Notes under the pieces: model-generated
Told to the model about the DNA's origin: nothing
Seen by the model: only the letters and a program-made list of their open reading frames with translations
The model's database searches: none
In this document: piece after piece, positions 10,118 through 19,846 of the stretch
Layout of the letters: the number at the start of each line of letters is the position of its first letter
Position numbering within the stretch: the first letter of the stretch is position 1
Position numbers and translations under genes: made by a program
Assembly: GCA_022606425.2 (NCBI GenBank)
Contig: JAHDVF020000756.1
Location: 1 to 64,000 of the forward strand
DNA length: 64,000 bases
Reading direction: 5' to 3'
Origin: Lepidostoma basale
Lineage: Eukaryota > Arthropoda > Insecta > Trichoptera > Lepidostomatidae

Positions 10118-10816
10118 CTAAGAATGAACAAACGTAAGATAATAGATGCATAAATAAATAATCACAGTACAATTTGTTCACGAATTGAAATGGTCACAAC
10201 GATCCATGGAGAGTCAAATTCCTGGCGTGAGTCTTCCAGACAAAAAAAGAAATAAAGAAATCAGACGCTGAGAAAAAGGTACCGACATCATGAATCGTAA
10301 AGCTAAATTGAAGTGGCAATGGGCTGGACATATAGTCAGGTAGAGTAATACAAATTAAGAAATTAGACAGTGAGCCAAAGTTGCCAACATCATGGATCGT
10401 AAAGCTAAATTGAAGTGGGAATGGTCTGGACATATAGTCAGGTAATACAAATGAAGAAATTAGACGCTGAGCCAAAGTGGGCTGGACATACAGTCAGACA
10501 TATCCAGCCCATTGCCACCTCAATTTAGCTATTCGATTCATGATGTCGGTAACTTTGCCTCAACGTCTAATTTCTTTATTTGTATTACCCTGTCTTGCTA
10601 TATGTCCAGCCCATTACCATATCAATTTAGCTGTACAATCCATGATGTCGGTACCTTTTTTCTCAGCGTCTAATTTCTTTATTTCTTATTTTGTCTGGAA
10701 GATTCACGCCAGGCATTTGGCTCTCCATGGATCGTTGTGACCATTTCAATTCGTGAACAAAGTGAACTGTGATTATTTATTTATGCATCTATTATCTTAT
10801 GTTTGTTCATTCTTAG
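10118..10816. repeat. Large inverted repeat built from family D retrotransposon pieces
   Basis: The left end CTAAGAATGAACAAACGTAAG (10118) is mirrored by CTTATGTTTGTTCATTCTTAG ending at 10816. Similarity continues inward for over 200 bp per arm, through GGAGAGTCAAAT and CAGACGCTGAGAAAAAGGTACCGACATC in the left arm. Inside, an ~90-bp unit encoding KLKWQWAGHIVR of family D is tandemly repeated (about 10253, 10360 and 10455), with one more copy downstream at 10820. The structure combines tandem and inverted duplication. Confidence 0.7.
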
Positions 10817-11065
10817 ACAAATGAAGAAATTAGACGCTGAGCCAAAGTTATCGACATCATGGATCGTATAGCTAAATTGAAGTGGCAATGGGCTGAACAT
10901 TTAGCAAGACAAGGTAATACCAAAATGGGACAAGGAAAAGGGGTGTAGAGGTGCCACCTAAAAGAAGGATGATTACGCTACAATAACTGGGACGACCTGC
11001 GGAGGGAAAAAATCAATGATGAGTGGAGAAAAATGGAAGAAGCCAATGAAGGTTGAAGATAAAGA
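10817..11065 (+). mobile_element. Family D retrotransposon C-terminal fragment
   Basis: Repeats the LDAEPK..TSWIV.LN.SGNGLNI block, then NTKWDKEKG, DDYATITGTTCGGKKS and WKKPMKVEDKED. This corresponds to the terminal KLKWQWAGH to GRP..RW.DD region of RTE-like elements, frameshifted. Confidence 0.5.
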
Positions 11066-11104
11066 AGATGGTCCACAGTTTTCTTGTGCAATCAATTAGT
11101 TCAG

Positions 11105-11238
11105 TGAATGTCACGTTGCCGCACTGGTGACAGGGCCGTGTGCGGTGACGGGGGCGCCAGGCCGGCAGCAGCGGCGCGGCAGGCGGCGGGCAGTGCTGGC
11201 GCCTGGAGCGACCGCGCAAGGGCCGCATGCACTTGTGA
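11105..11238. other. Isolated GC-rich block
   Basis: About 130 bp of strongly GC-rich sequence (GGCAGCAGCGGCGCGGCAGG) in AT-rich surroundings. Both strands have open frames, but neither resembles a known protein. It could be a host CpG-rich regulatory piece, an exon, or part of an element 5' UTR. Confidence 0.3.
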
Positions 11239-11334
11239 AGTGGAGGAAAATAAAACAAAGATCTGTTTAATCTTTGACGTGTACTCATGAATCAGGGCTG
11301 CCACAAATTCATTTTATTATTCTATAATCCCATC

Positions 11335-11530
11335 GCCAACAAATTGAGATCAGTCCAAAGAGCTATGGAAAGAGCAATATTGGGAATCAGTATAGTGGAC
11401 AGAGTGAGAAACACTATTAGAACCAGAACAGGAGTATCGGATATCATGGGAAAAGTGGGAGTACTAAAATACTTGCTCAAGTTAACACGTATCACGCTGA
11501 GGCATTTATATGAGACTCCCAACGGTTAAG
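11335..11530 (+). mobile_element. Family D fragment (D2)
   Basis: The frame reads LRSVQRAMERAILGISIVDRV then RNTIRTRTGVSDIMGKVGVLK, matching the family D block QRAMERAMLGVSLRDRIRN..IR..T.V.D. It breaks off before the GRPP motif. Confidence 0.65.
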
Positions 11531-11694
11531 TCTTAGTAAAATAATAGCTATAATGTATCATTCCTATACACGAACACACAATATATAACAAAATGTATGG
11601 CACAATGGGTCCTTTTTTAAATATGCATGGCACGATAAATGTTAATTTCTTCGGTGGCATATGTACAAATAAAGCCATATCAAATAATAATCAT

Positions 11695-11815
11695 AATATC
11701 AAATCTGTCGATGCCAGCGAGCCTCGCGAAACCAGTCGCTGTCGAAATAAACACAAAAGTGGAAGTAGTTAGAAAAACATCGTTTTATTTAATTATTAAT
11801 AAATAACTGTTATAA
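11695..11815 (+). repeat. Family W half element with hammerhead-like strand (W1)
   Basis: Reads CTGTCGA, T, GCCAG, CGAGC, CTCGC, GAAAC, CA, GTC, GCTGTCG, then the W body CACAAAAGTGGAAGTAG and AAACATCGTTTTATTTAATT. The stem II partner is CTGGC in other copies; CTCGC here is a mutation. Confidence 0.55.
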
Positions 11816-11959
11816 CAATGAAAACCTCATGATATGAAGATTAAAAAAAATGTTTTGTTTAGGGAGAATCAAACGCGTATGAATTTATATATCGGGGTAA
11901 ATTAGGCTTTTGATTTTACGAGTACATTTGATAACTCCTTAGGAAGATAAACTGTTTGA

Positions 11960-12190
11960 ATATTTAAAATGGAGTTTTACATCGTTGACCAAGAAACAAT
12001 AAACATTCTAAATTATACGAATGAAAACGTCTGTTTTCTAGAAGTATTATTATATTTTATGTGAATCACAAGTATTGCCTTTCTAAAGGCTTATCAAACG
12101 ATCTTTGTTTCGCCTTAGACAGGCGAAACATGTCATTCATTTAAATCTAATAAAACTTTTAGAAAACATACGTTTTCATTCGTATTACTT
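11960..12190. repeat. Family P palindrome (P3)
   Basis: The left half has ACGAATGAAAACGTCTG, TTCTAGAAG and TTGCCTTTCTAAAGGC. The right half has CAGGCGAAACATGTCATTC and GAAAACATACGTTTTCATTCG. It is immediately followed by a second P copy. Confidence 0.7.
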
Positions 12191-12400
12191 TTTAAATATC
12201 CTTATTAAAGTTTTCTAGAATTTTAATTATTTAAAATTTTATGTCAATTACATGTTTCGCCTGTCTAAGGCATTATCAAATGACTTTTATTTCGCCTAAG
12301 ACAGGCAGAAGATGTTATTCACAAAAAAAAAACTTCTAGAGAACAGACGTTCTCATTCGTATTAATTATTAATATGGAGTTTAACATCATTGTTCAGGAA
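12191..12400. repeat. Family P palindrome (P4)
   Basis: Left half TTTCTAGAATTTTAATTA and ACATGTTTCGCCTGTCTAAGG. Right half CTAAGACAGGCAGAAGATG and CTAGAGAACAGACGTTCTC, then ATATGGAGTTTAACATCATTG, the family's outer end. P3 and P4 lie head to tail. Confidence 0.7.
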
Positions 12401-12404
12401 GCAA

Positions 12405-12680
12405 TATTATTATTATTATTATTATGATGATTTGTATTTTAAGTGCGCCGTTTTGTAAAATCAATTACTCCAAGGGCGCACTAGGAAATGACTGACCGAA
12501 CAGTGCAGTCTTCAGATGTTTCTTAAATTTAACGTCACTATCCTCATACTTAATACTAACATGGAGGCTATTCCACGCCAACGGACCCGCAACGCTGAAA
12601 GCACGATCATGGAAACATGCTTTATTGGCTCTGACTATAATGCTAATCGCAATACTGATTTATTTCCCCTCGCCCTGTCT
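12405..12680 (-). mobile_element. Family H (CR1/L2-like) retrotransposon C-terminus (H1)
   Basis: The minus strand encodes CFHDRAFSVAGPLAWNSL, then DVKFKKHLKTALF and a stop after PSAPLE. DRAFSVAGPxAWNSLP...FKKxLKTxLF is the hallmark C-terminus of CR1/L2-type elements. The 3' UTR carries AAACGGCGCACTT and ends in an ATT-repeat tail (12406-12424 on the plus strand). Upstream RT sequence is absent. Confidence 0.75.
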
Positions 12681-12784
12681 CATAATTTCAAGTTAACAAA
12701 AATTTACCCTGCCACTAAATTTAACTTTTCCCCCTCCACTTTTTCACTCGTCATTTAGTATAAAAGTAATATCTCAATACCATT

Positions 12785-12880
12785 AAACTGTTAAAATTCA
12801 TACACTAAAGAAGGGGAGTGTGTGTCCCGAAACATGTTTGTAAAAAGTGTTGTAATAATACAATTTTAGCAAAAAGTTTT
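12785..12880 (+). repeat. Hammerhead-like motif, S-related
   Basis: Reads CTAAAGA, AGGGG, a loop, TCCC, GAAAC, AT, GTT, then TGTA, which can pair with the TACA just upstream of the core. The G of CUGA is A here, which would inactivate it. Confidence 0.4.
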
Positions 12881-12911
12881 TTTTTTTACCAATTTCACCA
12901 AAAGCCCTGGT

Positions 12912-13718
12912 GTCTAATATGTATGAGGTATGCAAGCGATACGATTTGATGATGAATGTGAATAAGTCTAAGGTAATGATTTTCGAAATATAAGGAAGCA
13001 TGACAGTCTGCAACATTAGTGTAAACGGTGAAAATCTGGAAGCAGTGGATGAATTTGTTTATTTAGGAAGTATGTTTACAAAGGATGGGAGGGTGGAGAA
13101 GGATATTGAAAGAAGGGTTGGAGCAGGCAACAGAATTAATGGTGCACTTAAAGTTGTCATCACAAACAAAAGCCTATCCAAAAAAGCTAAGATGGCAGTG
13201 CACAATGGTGTATTTGTGCCGACCCTTATGTATGGAAGTGAAGCATGGAACTGGCAAAAGAAGGATGAAAGTAGAATAAATGCAGTAGAAATGAGATCTC
13301 TAAGACGAATGTGTGGCAAATCTGTTTATAATAGAGTGACAAATGCAAGTATAAGAAGTGAATGTGGTGCGAATAAAAGTGTTATGAACAAAATAAGGAA
13401 AGGGTCATTAAGATGGTTTGGACACATGGAAAGAATGAGTGAAGACAGAATGGTAAAGAAGGTATATGTAAACGGCGTGAACGGAGCTAGAAATAGAGGA
13501 AGGCCGAGGAAAACGTGGCACGATCAAATCAATCAAATATTGAATGTCGGTCACGTGAGGAGTCGGAGAAATCGACGTGCGTGCATGACAAGATGTATGA
13601 ATGTAGAGGAAGCGAGAGACGTATGTCAGGACAGAACAGTGTGGCGTTCCATTCTTTCTGCCTACCCCTCCGGGGAGACGGCGTGATGGTAAGTTAGTTA
13701 GTTAGTTAGTTACCAAAA
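12912..13718 (+). mobile_element. Family A RTE-like retrotransposon, best-preserved long 3' copy (A6)
   Basis: The 228-codon frame 13000-13686 covers the RT region after the active site: VYLGSMFTKDGRVEKDIERR, GAGNRINGALKVVI, PTLMYGSEAWNWQKKDESR, SLRWFGHMERMSEDRM, RGRPRKTWHDQINQI, and the end AYPSGETA. About 80 bases upstream (MNVNKSKVMIFE) are readable, but a TAA at about 12991 separates them. The TGA stop lies 4 bases before the GTTAG repeats (13691-13713). The YADD catalytic box is missing, so the copy is 5'-truncated and dead. Confidence 0.88.
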
Positions 13719-14105
13719 AGTTATTCAAATAAACATCTTTTGAATTTTTCAAAAAATATTTTTGTAGTGCACACTTCGGGTGTTTTGCATTGGCGTTATT
13801 TGTCATCGAATTAATATTTTAATCAATAAAAGTGGATGTATGTATATTTTTGGGCAACCCTGCGCGTCCAGTCATGCGATGCGGCGTTATTTATGCCTCC
13901 GGACGGGAGCGGTGTCATGTTATGACACTAAGCCATGCAGGGCTGTCCACCGGACACTTTTTGTCCCCGAGCTAATATAACGCGGCCGATGCGCGATTAG
14001 GGATTACCGAAAAAAATGCCCGCATTCCATAGACGTCTATTTAGGTACTCCCTTTATCAATGTTTTTGTTTGTGCTCCAAGCAGATTAAGACCGATTCCA
14101 ATTGT
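13719..14105. other. Unique sequence with a GC-rich block
   Basis: 13850-14010 is GC-richer (GATGCGGCG, CCTCCGGACGGGAGCG, ACGCGGCCGATGCGCG) and contains a small hairpin, GTGTCAT-GTT-ATGACAC, at 13913-13929. I see no gene. It could be a host regulatory fragment. Confidence 0.3.
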
Positions 14106-14109
14106 AGAT

Positions 14110-15073
14110 TAATATAGTGCTGAAACAAAAATTCACATATGAACAATCAGCAACTAACTCATGTGTCTACGATGAGGGATCTCGGAATCGTCTATGAGAG
14201 TAGGCTGACTTTTTGTACACATATCGAGAGCATTTGTGACATTGCACTGAGGATGTTGGGCTTCATCATTCGGACCGGAAGAGTTTTCAGAGATCCCAAT
14301 GTGCTCAGAGTCCTATACAACGCGTTGATTCGAAGCAGACTCGAACGTCATTCCAACTAATTATTTAAAACTAGATTTTTTATTCTTTTGGTTTATATTA
14401 TTATATATTTTGTACAATTTATGTAATCTATAATTGAAGAAGCCTGTGTTGTTTGAAATCTTGCGTTATTTGATGATGATTGAAAGTGGTTCTGTGATAT
14501 GGAGTCCTCACGAGGCGAGATATTCCGTTATGCTGGAGAGGGCTTAGAAAAAATTTCTGAGGTATCTCTACATGAGGGAGTATGGAAGTTATCCGTGGAT
14601 CTATCCCACGGCATTTTTTTTAGGAATGCTCGGAACCAATTCTTTACAGCTTCGAAGAGATGGGCCTCTCATTACTCGTTTCTTTAAATTAATCAGGGGA
14701 AATTTCGAGAACTCGGCCGTGCTAGAGGGTGTTCGTCTTTTTGTCCTTAATAGATTTCTCTGACAGCGATAGCACGGATTGTTTTACCAACCGGCCACCA
14801 GAACCAATCTGCCTCTGGTGACACCGGTGGTAAGAGCAATTAGTCTGCTGAACGCGGTCTCCTCGGAGATCGACGTCTTTCTTATTAGAGAAGATACGTT
14901 CAGGGGACAAATACTTTTGACTTTAGAAAGTATCTTGTCTTATTAACGTCGAACCATATCTAATGAGTAATGTTGTATTTTTATGATATTTTACCTGTAT
15001 TCAATAGATGCCTTAAACATTTTGCTGTTTGTAAAGTCTTTTGAGTTAATAAACTGATTTGATTTGATTTGAT
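14110..15073 (+). mobile_element. Family C retrotransposon, RT C-terminal third (C3), interrupted
   Basis: The first piece (14139-14345) encodes MRDLGIVYESRLTFCTHIES, RMLGFIIRTGRVF and LRVLYNALIRSRLE. The chain resumes at about 14477 with VIWSPHEARYSVMLE, YLYMREYGSYPWIYPTAFF, FVLN.FL, TPVVRAISLLNAVSSEIDVF and TFRGQILLTL. The ~130 bases between (14346-14476) are an AT-rich insertion that splits the motif SRLE..SVIWSPHE. A CTCATG-poor 3' UTR ends in a GATTT-repeat tail (15053-15072). Several frameshifts. Confidence 0.75.
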
Positions 15074-15094
15074 ACCAGGAAGTCAAGTTTATAA

Positions 15095-15190
15095 AGATAC
15101 GAAGAAGTATGTCAGGACAGAACAGTGTGGCGGTCCTTTCTTTCTGCCTACCCCTCCGGGGAGATGATTAGTTAGTTAGTTAGTTAGTAA
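15095..15190 (+). mobile_element. Family A 3' terminus (A7)
   Basis: Only the last ~60 coding bases remain (VCQDRTVWRSFLSAYPSGE), followed by TTAG repeats. It meets copy A8 tail to tail. Confidence 0.65.
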
Positions 15191-15194
15191 GTAA

Positions 15195-15695
15195 GAACCG
15201 TAACTATTTACGTAACTAACTAACTAACCATCACGCCATTTCCCCGGAATAGTAGGCAGAGAGGATGGATCGCCACAATGCTCTGTCCTGGCATACCTCT
15301 CGGGCTTCCTCTACATTCATCATCGTACCATGCACGCACGTCAATTATTCCGACTTCAAATGTGACCGCCTTTTAGTAAGTGATTAATTTGGTCATGCCT
15401 TGTTTTCCTCGGTCGTCCTCGGCTTCTTTTTCCACTCACTCTGCTTGTGTACAACTTTTTAACCATTCTACTCTTATCCGTTCGTTCCATATGTCCAAAT
15501 CATCTCAGGGATCTTTTTTTTTTTTATCTATGATGCAGTCATCTGCCTTACATTTCTTTCTTATTTCATCGTTCGGTATTCTATAATACAATGTTTTCCC
15601 GCACATTCTTCTTAGTGATCTCATTTCTACCGCGTTTATCCTGCTTTCATCCTTCTTTTGCCAGCTCCAAGCTTCACTTCCATACATATAGTACT
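15195..15695 (-). mobile_element. Family A 3' end (A8)
   Basis: The minus-strand frame begins MYGSEAWSWQKKDESRINAV, SLRRMCGKTLYYRIPNDEI and runs through GRPRKTRHDQI-like to the terminal AYYSGEMA and CTAA-repeat tail (15218-15230). It belongs to the IPNDEIRKKCKADD subtype, shared with 37510, 40800 and the 9690 scrap. Poly-T at about 15512 disrupts the frame. Confidence 0.7.
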
Positions 15696-16094
15696 ACTAT
15701 TATACTATTTACGTCAGAAAATAAATTTACGAAGCAAGTCTAGATAGCCAAGGTCGAGTACTAAAAAATCTTACACAAAGTTGTATAATATTCCAAAATT
15801 CTTTATAGGATCAAGGAACAATGACATTCCTCAGTACCCTATGCTGGGGTCGATATATCAAAATGTCTCATTTAGCCCTCATTAATGTCTAACTCTGCCC
15901 AAACGTCATTGAAGATGATCTCTAGTTCCACAATGCTGCGCGCTGCATGTCTCACTCCAAGCTGACGAGAAAAAAAATGTAAATAAAAAAATGACCATTC
16001 ACGAAACATGACATTCTGAATCATCAAGTGCTAAAACTCCTCACGTCCATTCTTTTTAAATTCTAACTAACTTAACTCATTTGTTTTTTTTAAT
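15696..16094. other. Unrecognised unique sequence
   Basis: Moderate base composition around 15840-15970 but no supported ORF or repeat. Confidence 0.35.
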
Positions 16095-16345
16095 GTATAC
16101 AAATACTGGATTTTACCCATTGCGGGTTAATCATTATTTAAGGATTAATTGTATCTCAATAGAGACGAAGATGTAAATTGTTTTTTGGAAACAGAATATG
16201 ATAGTCGAAGCGTTTACAGGACTTATGACCTGTCATTGGTTGGGTTAAGCGATCACTTTATGTTAACAACATTCCCCATTACGCCCTTCTTACGACCACC
16301 ACGTCTGACAAATTTTTGAAAGATGTATATACTCGTATGCTACTA
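16095..16345 (+). repeat. Dispersed repeat family Q (Q1)
   Basis: Carries CCATTGCGGGTTAATCA, GTATCTCAATAGAGACGAAG, TTTACAGGACTTATGACC and TGTCATTGGTTGGGTTAAGC. Three more copies lie at 32935, 44248 (palindromic) and 49020. There is no ORF, and no terminal repeats are obvious in this copy. A MITE or SINE-like origin is possible. Confidence 0.6.
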
Positions 16346-16399
16346 AGTTAAAAACACTATTTTTAACTTAACTAAGCCGTATCTACGGAGGTGTATGCA

Positions 16400-16660
16400 A
16401 AAATAATGAATCGTTACATTGTTCGGTCCTGACGTAATTCCCTCGTTTCCTCTAAATTCATACATCGTGTCATGCATGCACGTCGATTTTTCCGACTCCT
16501 TACGTGACCGACTTTTCATATTTGACTGCTTTTCCTCTACTTCTATCACCGTTCATTCTTTCTACACCATTCTGCCTTCATTCATTCTTTCTATGTGTCC
16601 AAAACATCTGAACGACTCTTTAATTATTTTGTTTTTTCAGTTCAGTTCTCGTATTTGCAT
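16400..16660 (-). mobile_element. Family A fragment (A9)
   Basis: The minus strand shows ERMNEGRMV, a decayed QIW linker, VGHVRSRKNRRACMTRCMNLEETRE and QDRTM. The tail is lost. Confidence 0.65.
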
Positions 16661-16661
16661 T

Positions 16662-17285
16662 TAATAATAATAATAATTAGGCTAATTTGTCTAGTGGCGT
16701 TTTCGTGAATAGCTCACTTCAAGGGCGCTTTGACAATGTTTTTAGTCATGAGAGCTGCATGTGACATCAGCAATCAGATAACCGTTGTTTACATTTTATG
16801 CGATATTTTGAAAATATGGGTTTTTAGGTGAGATTTATAATCTGTCGGATTGTCAATGCATTGCAGGAAGCATATTCCAGGCGGACGGACCTGCCGCTGC
16901 GAAAGCCCGATCTCCGAAATTTGTACGGGGGTTGCGCTTTGGCTCAACTAATCTGCCTATTGCCGAGGAGTTTGCTGATCGAAGCGTAGATTGCCGCAAG
17001 TTAGGGCTATCAGCAACACAAAGTTCAGATATATAGGCTGGTGCCATTCCGTGAAGCGCTTTAAAAACCGTCCAGCATAGTTTATACTTGATTCTTTCAG
17101 GACACCAGTGAATATCTTTTAGATGTTGTGAAATATGCGAGTTTTTTGGAACACTTTTATAAGTCGTGCTGCCGCATTGAAAACAGATTGAAGTTTGTTT
17201 GTTTGTTTCTTGGGTATGTTGGCGTATATGCCGTTGCAATAGTCGAGTCGAGATGTATGGGTTGTAACATATGTATTGAAATTAT
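16662..17285 (-). mobile_element. Family H retrotransposon, RT C-terminal end (H2)
   Basis: A 128-codon minus frame (17239 to 16853) encodes HISQHLKDIHWCPERIKYK, LCWTVFKALHGMAPAYISEL, QSTLRSANSSAIGRLVEP and FGDRAFAAAGPSAWNMLP, the diagnostic CR1/L2-type tail. Its 3' UTR holds GGCGTTTTCGTGAATAGC and AAGGGCGCTTT, and it ends in an ATT-type microsatellite (16663-16678). The homologous copy at 27906 differs by point changes. Confidence 0.78.
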
Positions 17286-17389
17286 ATAATGCCTCCCTAG
17301 AACGGGTTAGGTACCCCAGTTGGGAGGTATTAAAACCATGTAGGTACTTGGTAAATGATTAATTAGTAATGAAATAAAAACGGAAAATA

Positions 17390-17912
17390 AGCTAGAATGG
17401 CAGTGCACAATGGTGATCTTCTACCGACCCTTATGTATGGAAGCGAAGCATGGAACTGGCAAAAGAAGGATGAAAGTAGAATAAATGCAGTAGAAATGAG
17501 ATCTCTTAGACGAATGTGTGGATACTCTGTGTATGATAGAGTGTCGAATGAAAATATAAGAAGTGAATGCGATGCGAATGATGGTGTCATGAGCAAAATA
17601 ATGAAAGGATCATTGGTTTGGACAAATGGAAAGAATGAATGAAGAAAGAATGGTAAAAAAATTACACGTTAATGTTGTAAATGGAACCAGAAATAGAGGA
17701 AGACCGAGGAAAACGTGGCACGATCAAATAAATCAAATATCGAATGTCGGCCATGTGAGGAGTCAGAGAAATCTACGCGCGTGCATGACACGATGTATGA
17801 ATGTTGAGGAAGCGAGAGAAATATGTCAGGAAAGAAAAGTGGTGTGGCAGTCCATTCTTTCTGCCTATCCCTTCGGGGAGACGGCGTGATGGTTAGTTAG
17901 TTAGTTAGTTTT
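17390..17912 (+). mobile_element. Family A 3' end (A10)
   Basis: Two overlapping frames (17397-17642 and 17626-17889) together cover MAVHNGDLLPTLMYGSEAWNW to LSAYPFGETA, joined by a deletion within SLVWTNGKNE (normally SLRWFGHMERMNE). The tail is GTTAG-type at 17890-17910. It is bracketed by 33-bp near-identical direct repeats at 17351-17383 and 17999-18031. Confidence 0.8.
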
Positions 17913-18374
17913 TCTTTTTAGATGGTGCACATTTTGTCTATTTAATTTATGTCCACGTATCCACCGTTTTTTAAATGTCCCACGTATCCATGTACTAAGT
18001 AAATGATTAATAAGTAAATAAATAAAAACGGACTTGTTGGGTTTCGAGTCTCGCCACTTGGAGTAGTGTCCGTCTGTCGCCAGTCTGGTCACAGGGTGAC
18101 ATAAATAGTCCACTCGAGGATCGCGGTCAATTGTCTCCTAGAAAGCCATAAATGCCATACCACCCTTGTTACCCGGACGGGACCGGACGTGCTGCGATTG
18201 GCCGGCAGATAACTGCGTGCAGTATGCTACTTGGGAGTTTTTGCTTTACTTTGCTGTGCTGTGATAATATTTTTATTGCTTGACAATTCTGACACAAAGA
18301 AATTGCAAACTGAAAACATTTGCGTGCAAAGCGTTCAATGGGTATTTTTATTTAAAAAAATGTAAGCTTGATGA
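17913..18374. other. Short inverted N-family scrap, then unique sequence
   Basis: 17915-17965 is an inverted piece of family N (reverse complement GTGCACCATCTAAAAAG). 18060-18250 is unique, with a GC-richer stretch (GACCGGACGTGCTGCGATTGG). No gene seen. Confidence 0.4.
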
Positions 18375-18938
18375 TATACCTGTAGAGCAAGTAATGAGTT
18401 TCAGATATTTCGGAGTAGAGATCTGCAGCCAAAATGACCTTTATACCGAAGTACGTTAACAAGTTAGTAAAGCCTTTGCCGTGTCAGGATGCCTGAAGTA
18501 TCTGGTCTGGAAGAACAAGCACATGCGTGTCGACAGCAAGATCAGAATCTATAAAAGCTGTAGAGACGCGGGCTGACGCTGTGCGAACCAAGGGACTACT
18601 AAGAACATCGGAGATGAAGGTCCTAAGATCAATTACTGGAAAAACCCTCCGAGATCGTGTCCGCAACGTAGACATAAGAAAAACTTGCGAAATAGAGGAT
18701 ATCGTTCAGTGGAGTAGATCCAGAAGAAGATACTGGAGGGACTATGTAGCCCGAATGGATGGTGACAGACATGCATATACAGCCGCTTATGAAATCCCCT
18801 CCGGACACCGCCCACCCGGAAGACCGCCTAAGAGATGGAGGGACAGCTGGATCTCATCATCCGACGAGACATGATTTCTGTGTCACAGATCGTCAGATCT
18901 ATTAAATAGAAGAAGAAGAAGAAGAAGAAGAAGAAAAA
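18375..18938 (+). mobile_element. Family E retrotransposon C-terminus with (GAA)n tail (E3)
   Basis: The 115-codon frame 18527-18874 includes LLRTSEMKVLRSITGKTLRD, RVRNVDIRKTCEIEDIVQW, RYWRDYVARMDGDR and RPPGRPPKRWRDSW. Upstream, YFGVEICSQND and GCLKYLVWKNKHMRVDSKIR extend the RT thumb-side sequence to about 18380. The (GAA)n tail spans 18907-18935. It is the clearest family E copy. Confidence 0.8.
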
Positions 18939-18942
18939 AAAG

Positions 18943-19176
18943 ATGTATACAATAGTTCGTTTGAACCCAATTACTGTATACAATTTATTTTTTAGCTATT
19001 ATATTGATTCTCGTGACATGTAACAGGTAGCCAATCTAACGCCAATTTATTGTCACGTGAATTCTAGACCAGACCAAAGACAGTGTGACAATCACACTGC
19101 CATCGCTGGGAATCAAACCCGGGACCTTCGGTATGGAAGTCAGATCCCTTACCACTCTGCCACGAAGGTCGTCGTT
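18943..19176 (-). mobile_element. tRNA-derived SINE, subtype 1 (copy T1)
   Basis: The minus strand starts with an A-box (TGGCAGAGTGGTAAGGG), continues to a B-box-like GGTTTGATTCCC, then AGTGTGATTGTCACACTG, TCACGTGACAATAAATT and the 3' end CAGTAATTGGGTTCAAACG. It ends in an A-rich tail. The internal pol III promoter indicates mobilisation in trans by a LINE. Confidence 0.8.
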
Positions 19177-19195
19177 TACTTGAGTTTAGTATTTT

Positions 19196-19525
19196 GATAG
19201 CTAAGATGGCAGTGCACAATGGTGTTCTTGTGAGAATCCTTATGAATGGAAGTGAAGCATGGAACTGGCAAAAGAAGGATGAAGGAAGAATAAATGCAAT
19301 ACGAATATGTGGTAAATCTGTATATGATAGTGTCAAATGCAAACATAAGAAGTGAATGCGGTGCGAATGAAAGTGTTATTGTCGAAGTAGGAATAATTGA
19401 CGAGCGTGACTGTCACGATTTGTGAATGTAGAAGAGGCGTGAGAGTTTTGTCAGGATAGAACAATGTCGATCCTTTTTGTCTTCCCCTCCGAAGAAACGG
19501 CGTTATGCTTAGTTAGTAAGTTAGT
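19196..19525 (+). mobile_element. Family A fragment with internal deletion (A11)
   Basis: MAVHNGVLVRILMNGSEAWNWQKKDE runs into SVYDSVKCKHKK-like sequence, then jumps to the terminal block CQDRTMSILFVFPSEETAL and GTTAG repeats (19511-19527). Most of the region between SECGANES and VEEARE is missing. Confidence 0.7.
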
Positions 19526-19539
19526 TAGAATGCAGTGCA

Positions 19540-19705
19540 AATGTAAGCGTTATAAACATAATAATGAAAGGGTCAAGATGGTATAGATCAAGATGGTATA
19601 GATTCATGGAATTAATGAAGGAAGAAAGAATGATAAATAAAGTATACTTTAACGATTAAACGGAACATGATATAGAGGATGACCGAGGAAAACGTGGCAA
19701 CGGGG
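19540..19705 (+). mobile_element. Family A scrap
   Basis: Continues with NASVINIIMKGSRW and MELMKEERMINKVYFND..TEHDIEDDRGKRG, the block missing from the copy just upstream. It may be a displaced part of the same insertion. Confidence 0.5.
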
Positions 19706-19846
19706 TATCACTTGAATCGTTTGTGTTAAAATAGTATAAAAAACATCTCGGCAAGATGAAAGTGAAAACATTACATCGGGCTCCATAATCTGTATTCATC
19801 CATTCAAAATCTTTGAAAGAATTTCGATACCTAACTCGGCGTGTTA

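Noticed and set aside
11108..11290. Arg/Ala-rich ORF in the GC-rich block
   Set aside because: Low-complexity translation of GC-rich DNA; the opposite strand is equally open.
13691..13713. GTTAG repeats as interstitial telomeric sequence
   Set aside because: Insect telomeres are TTAGG; here the unit is the tetramer GTTA, always at the same position after a family A stop codon, so it is a retrotransposon tail.
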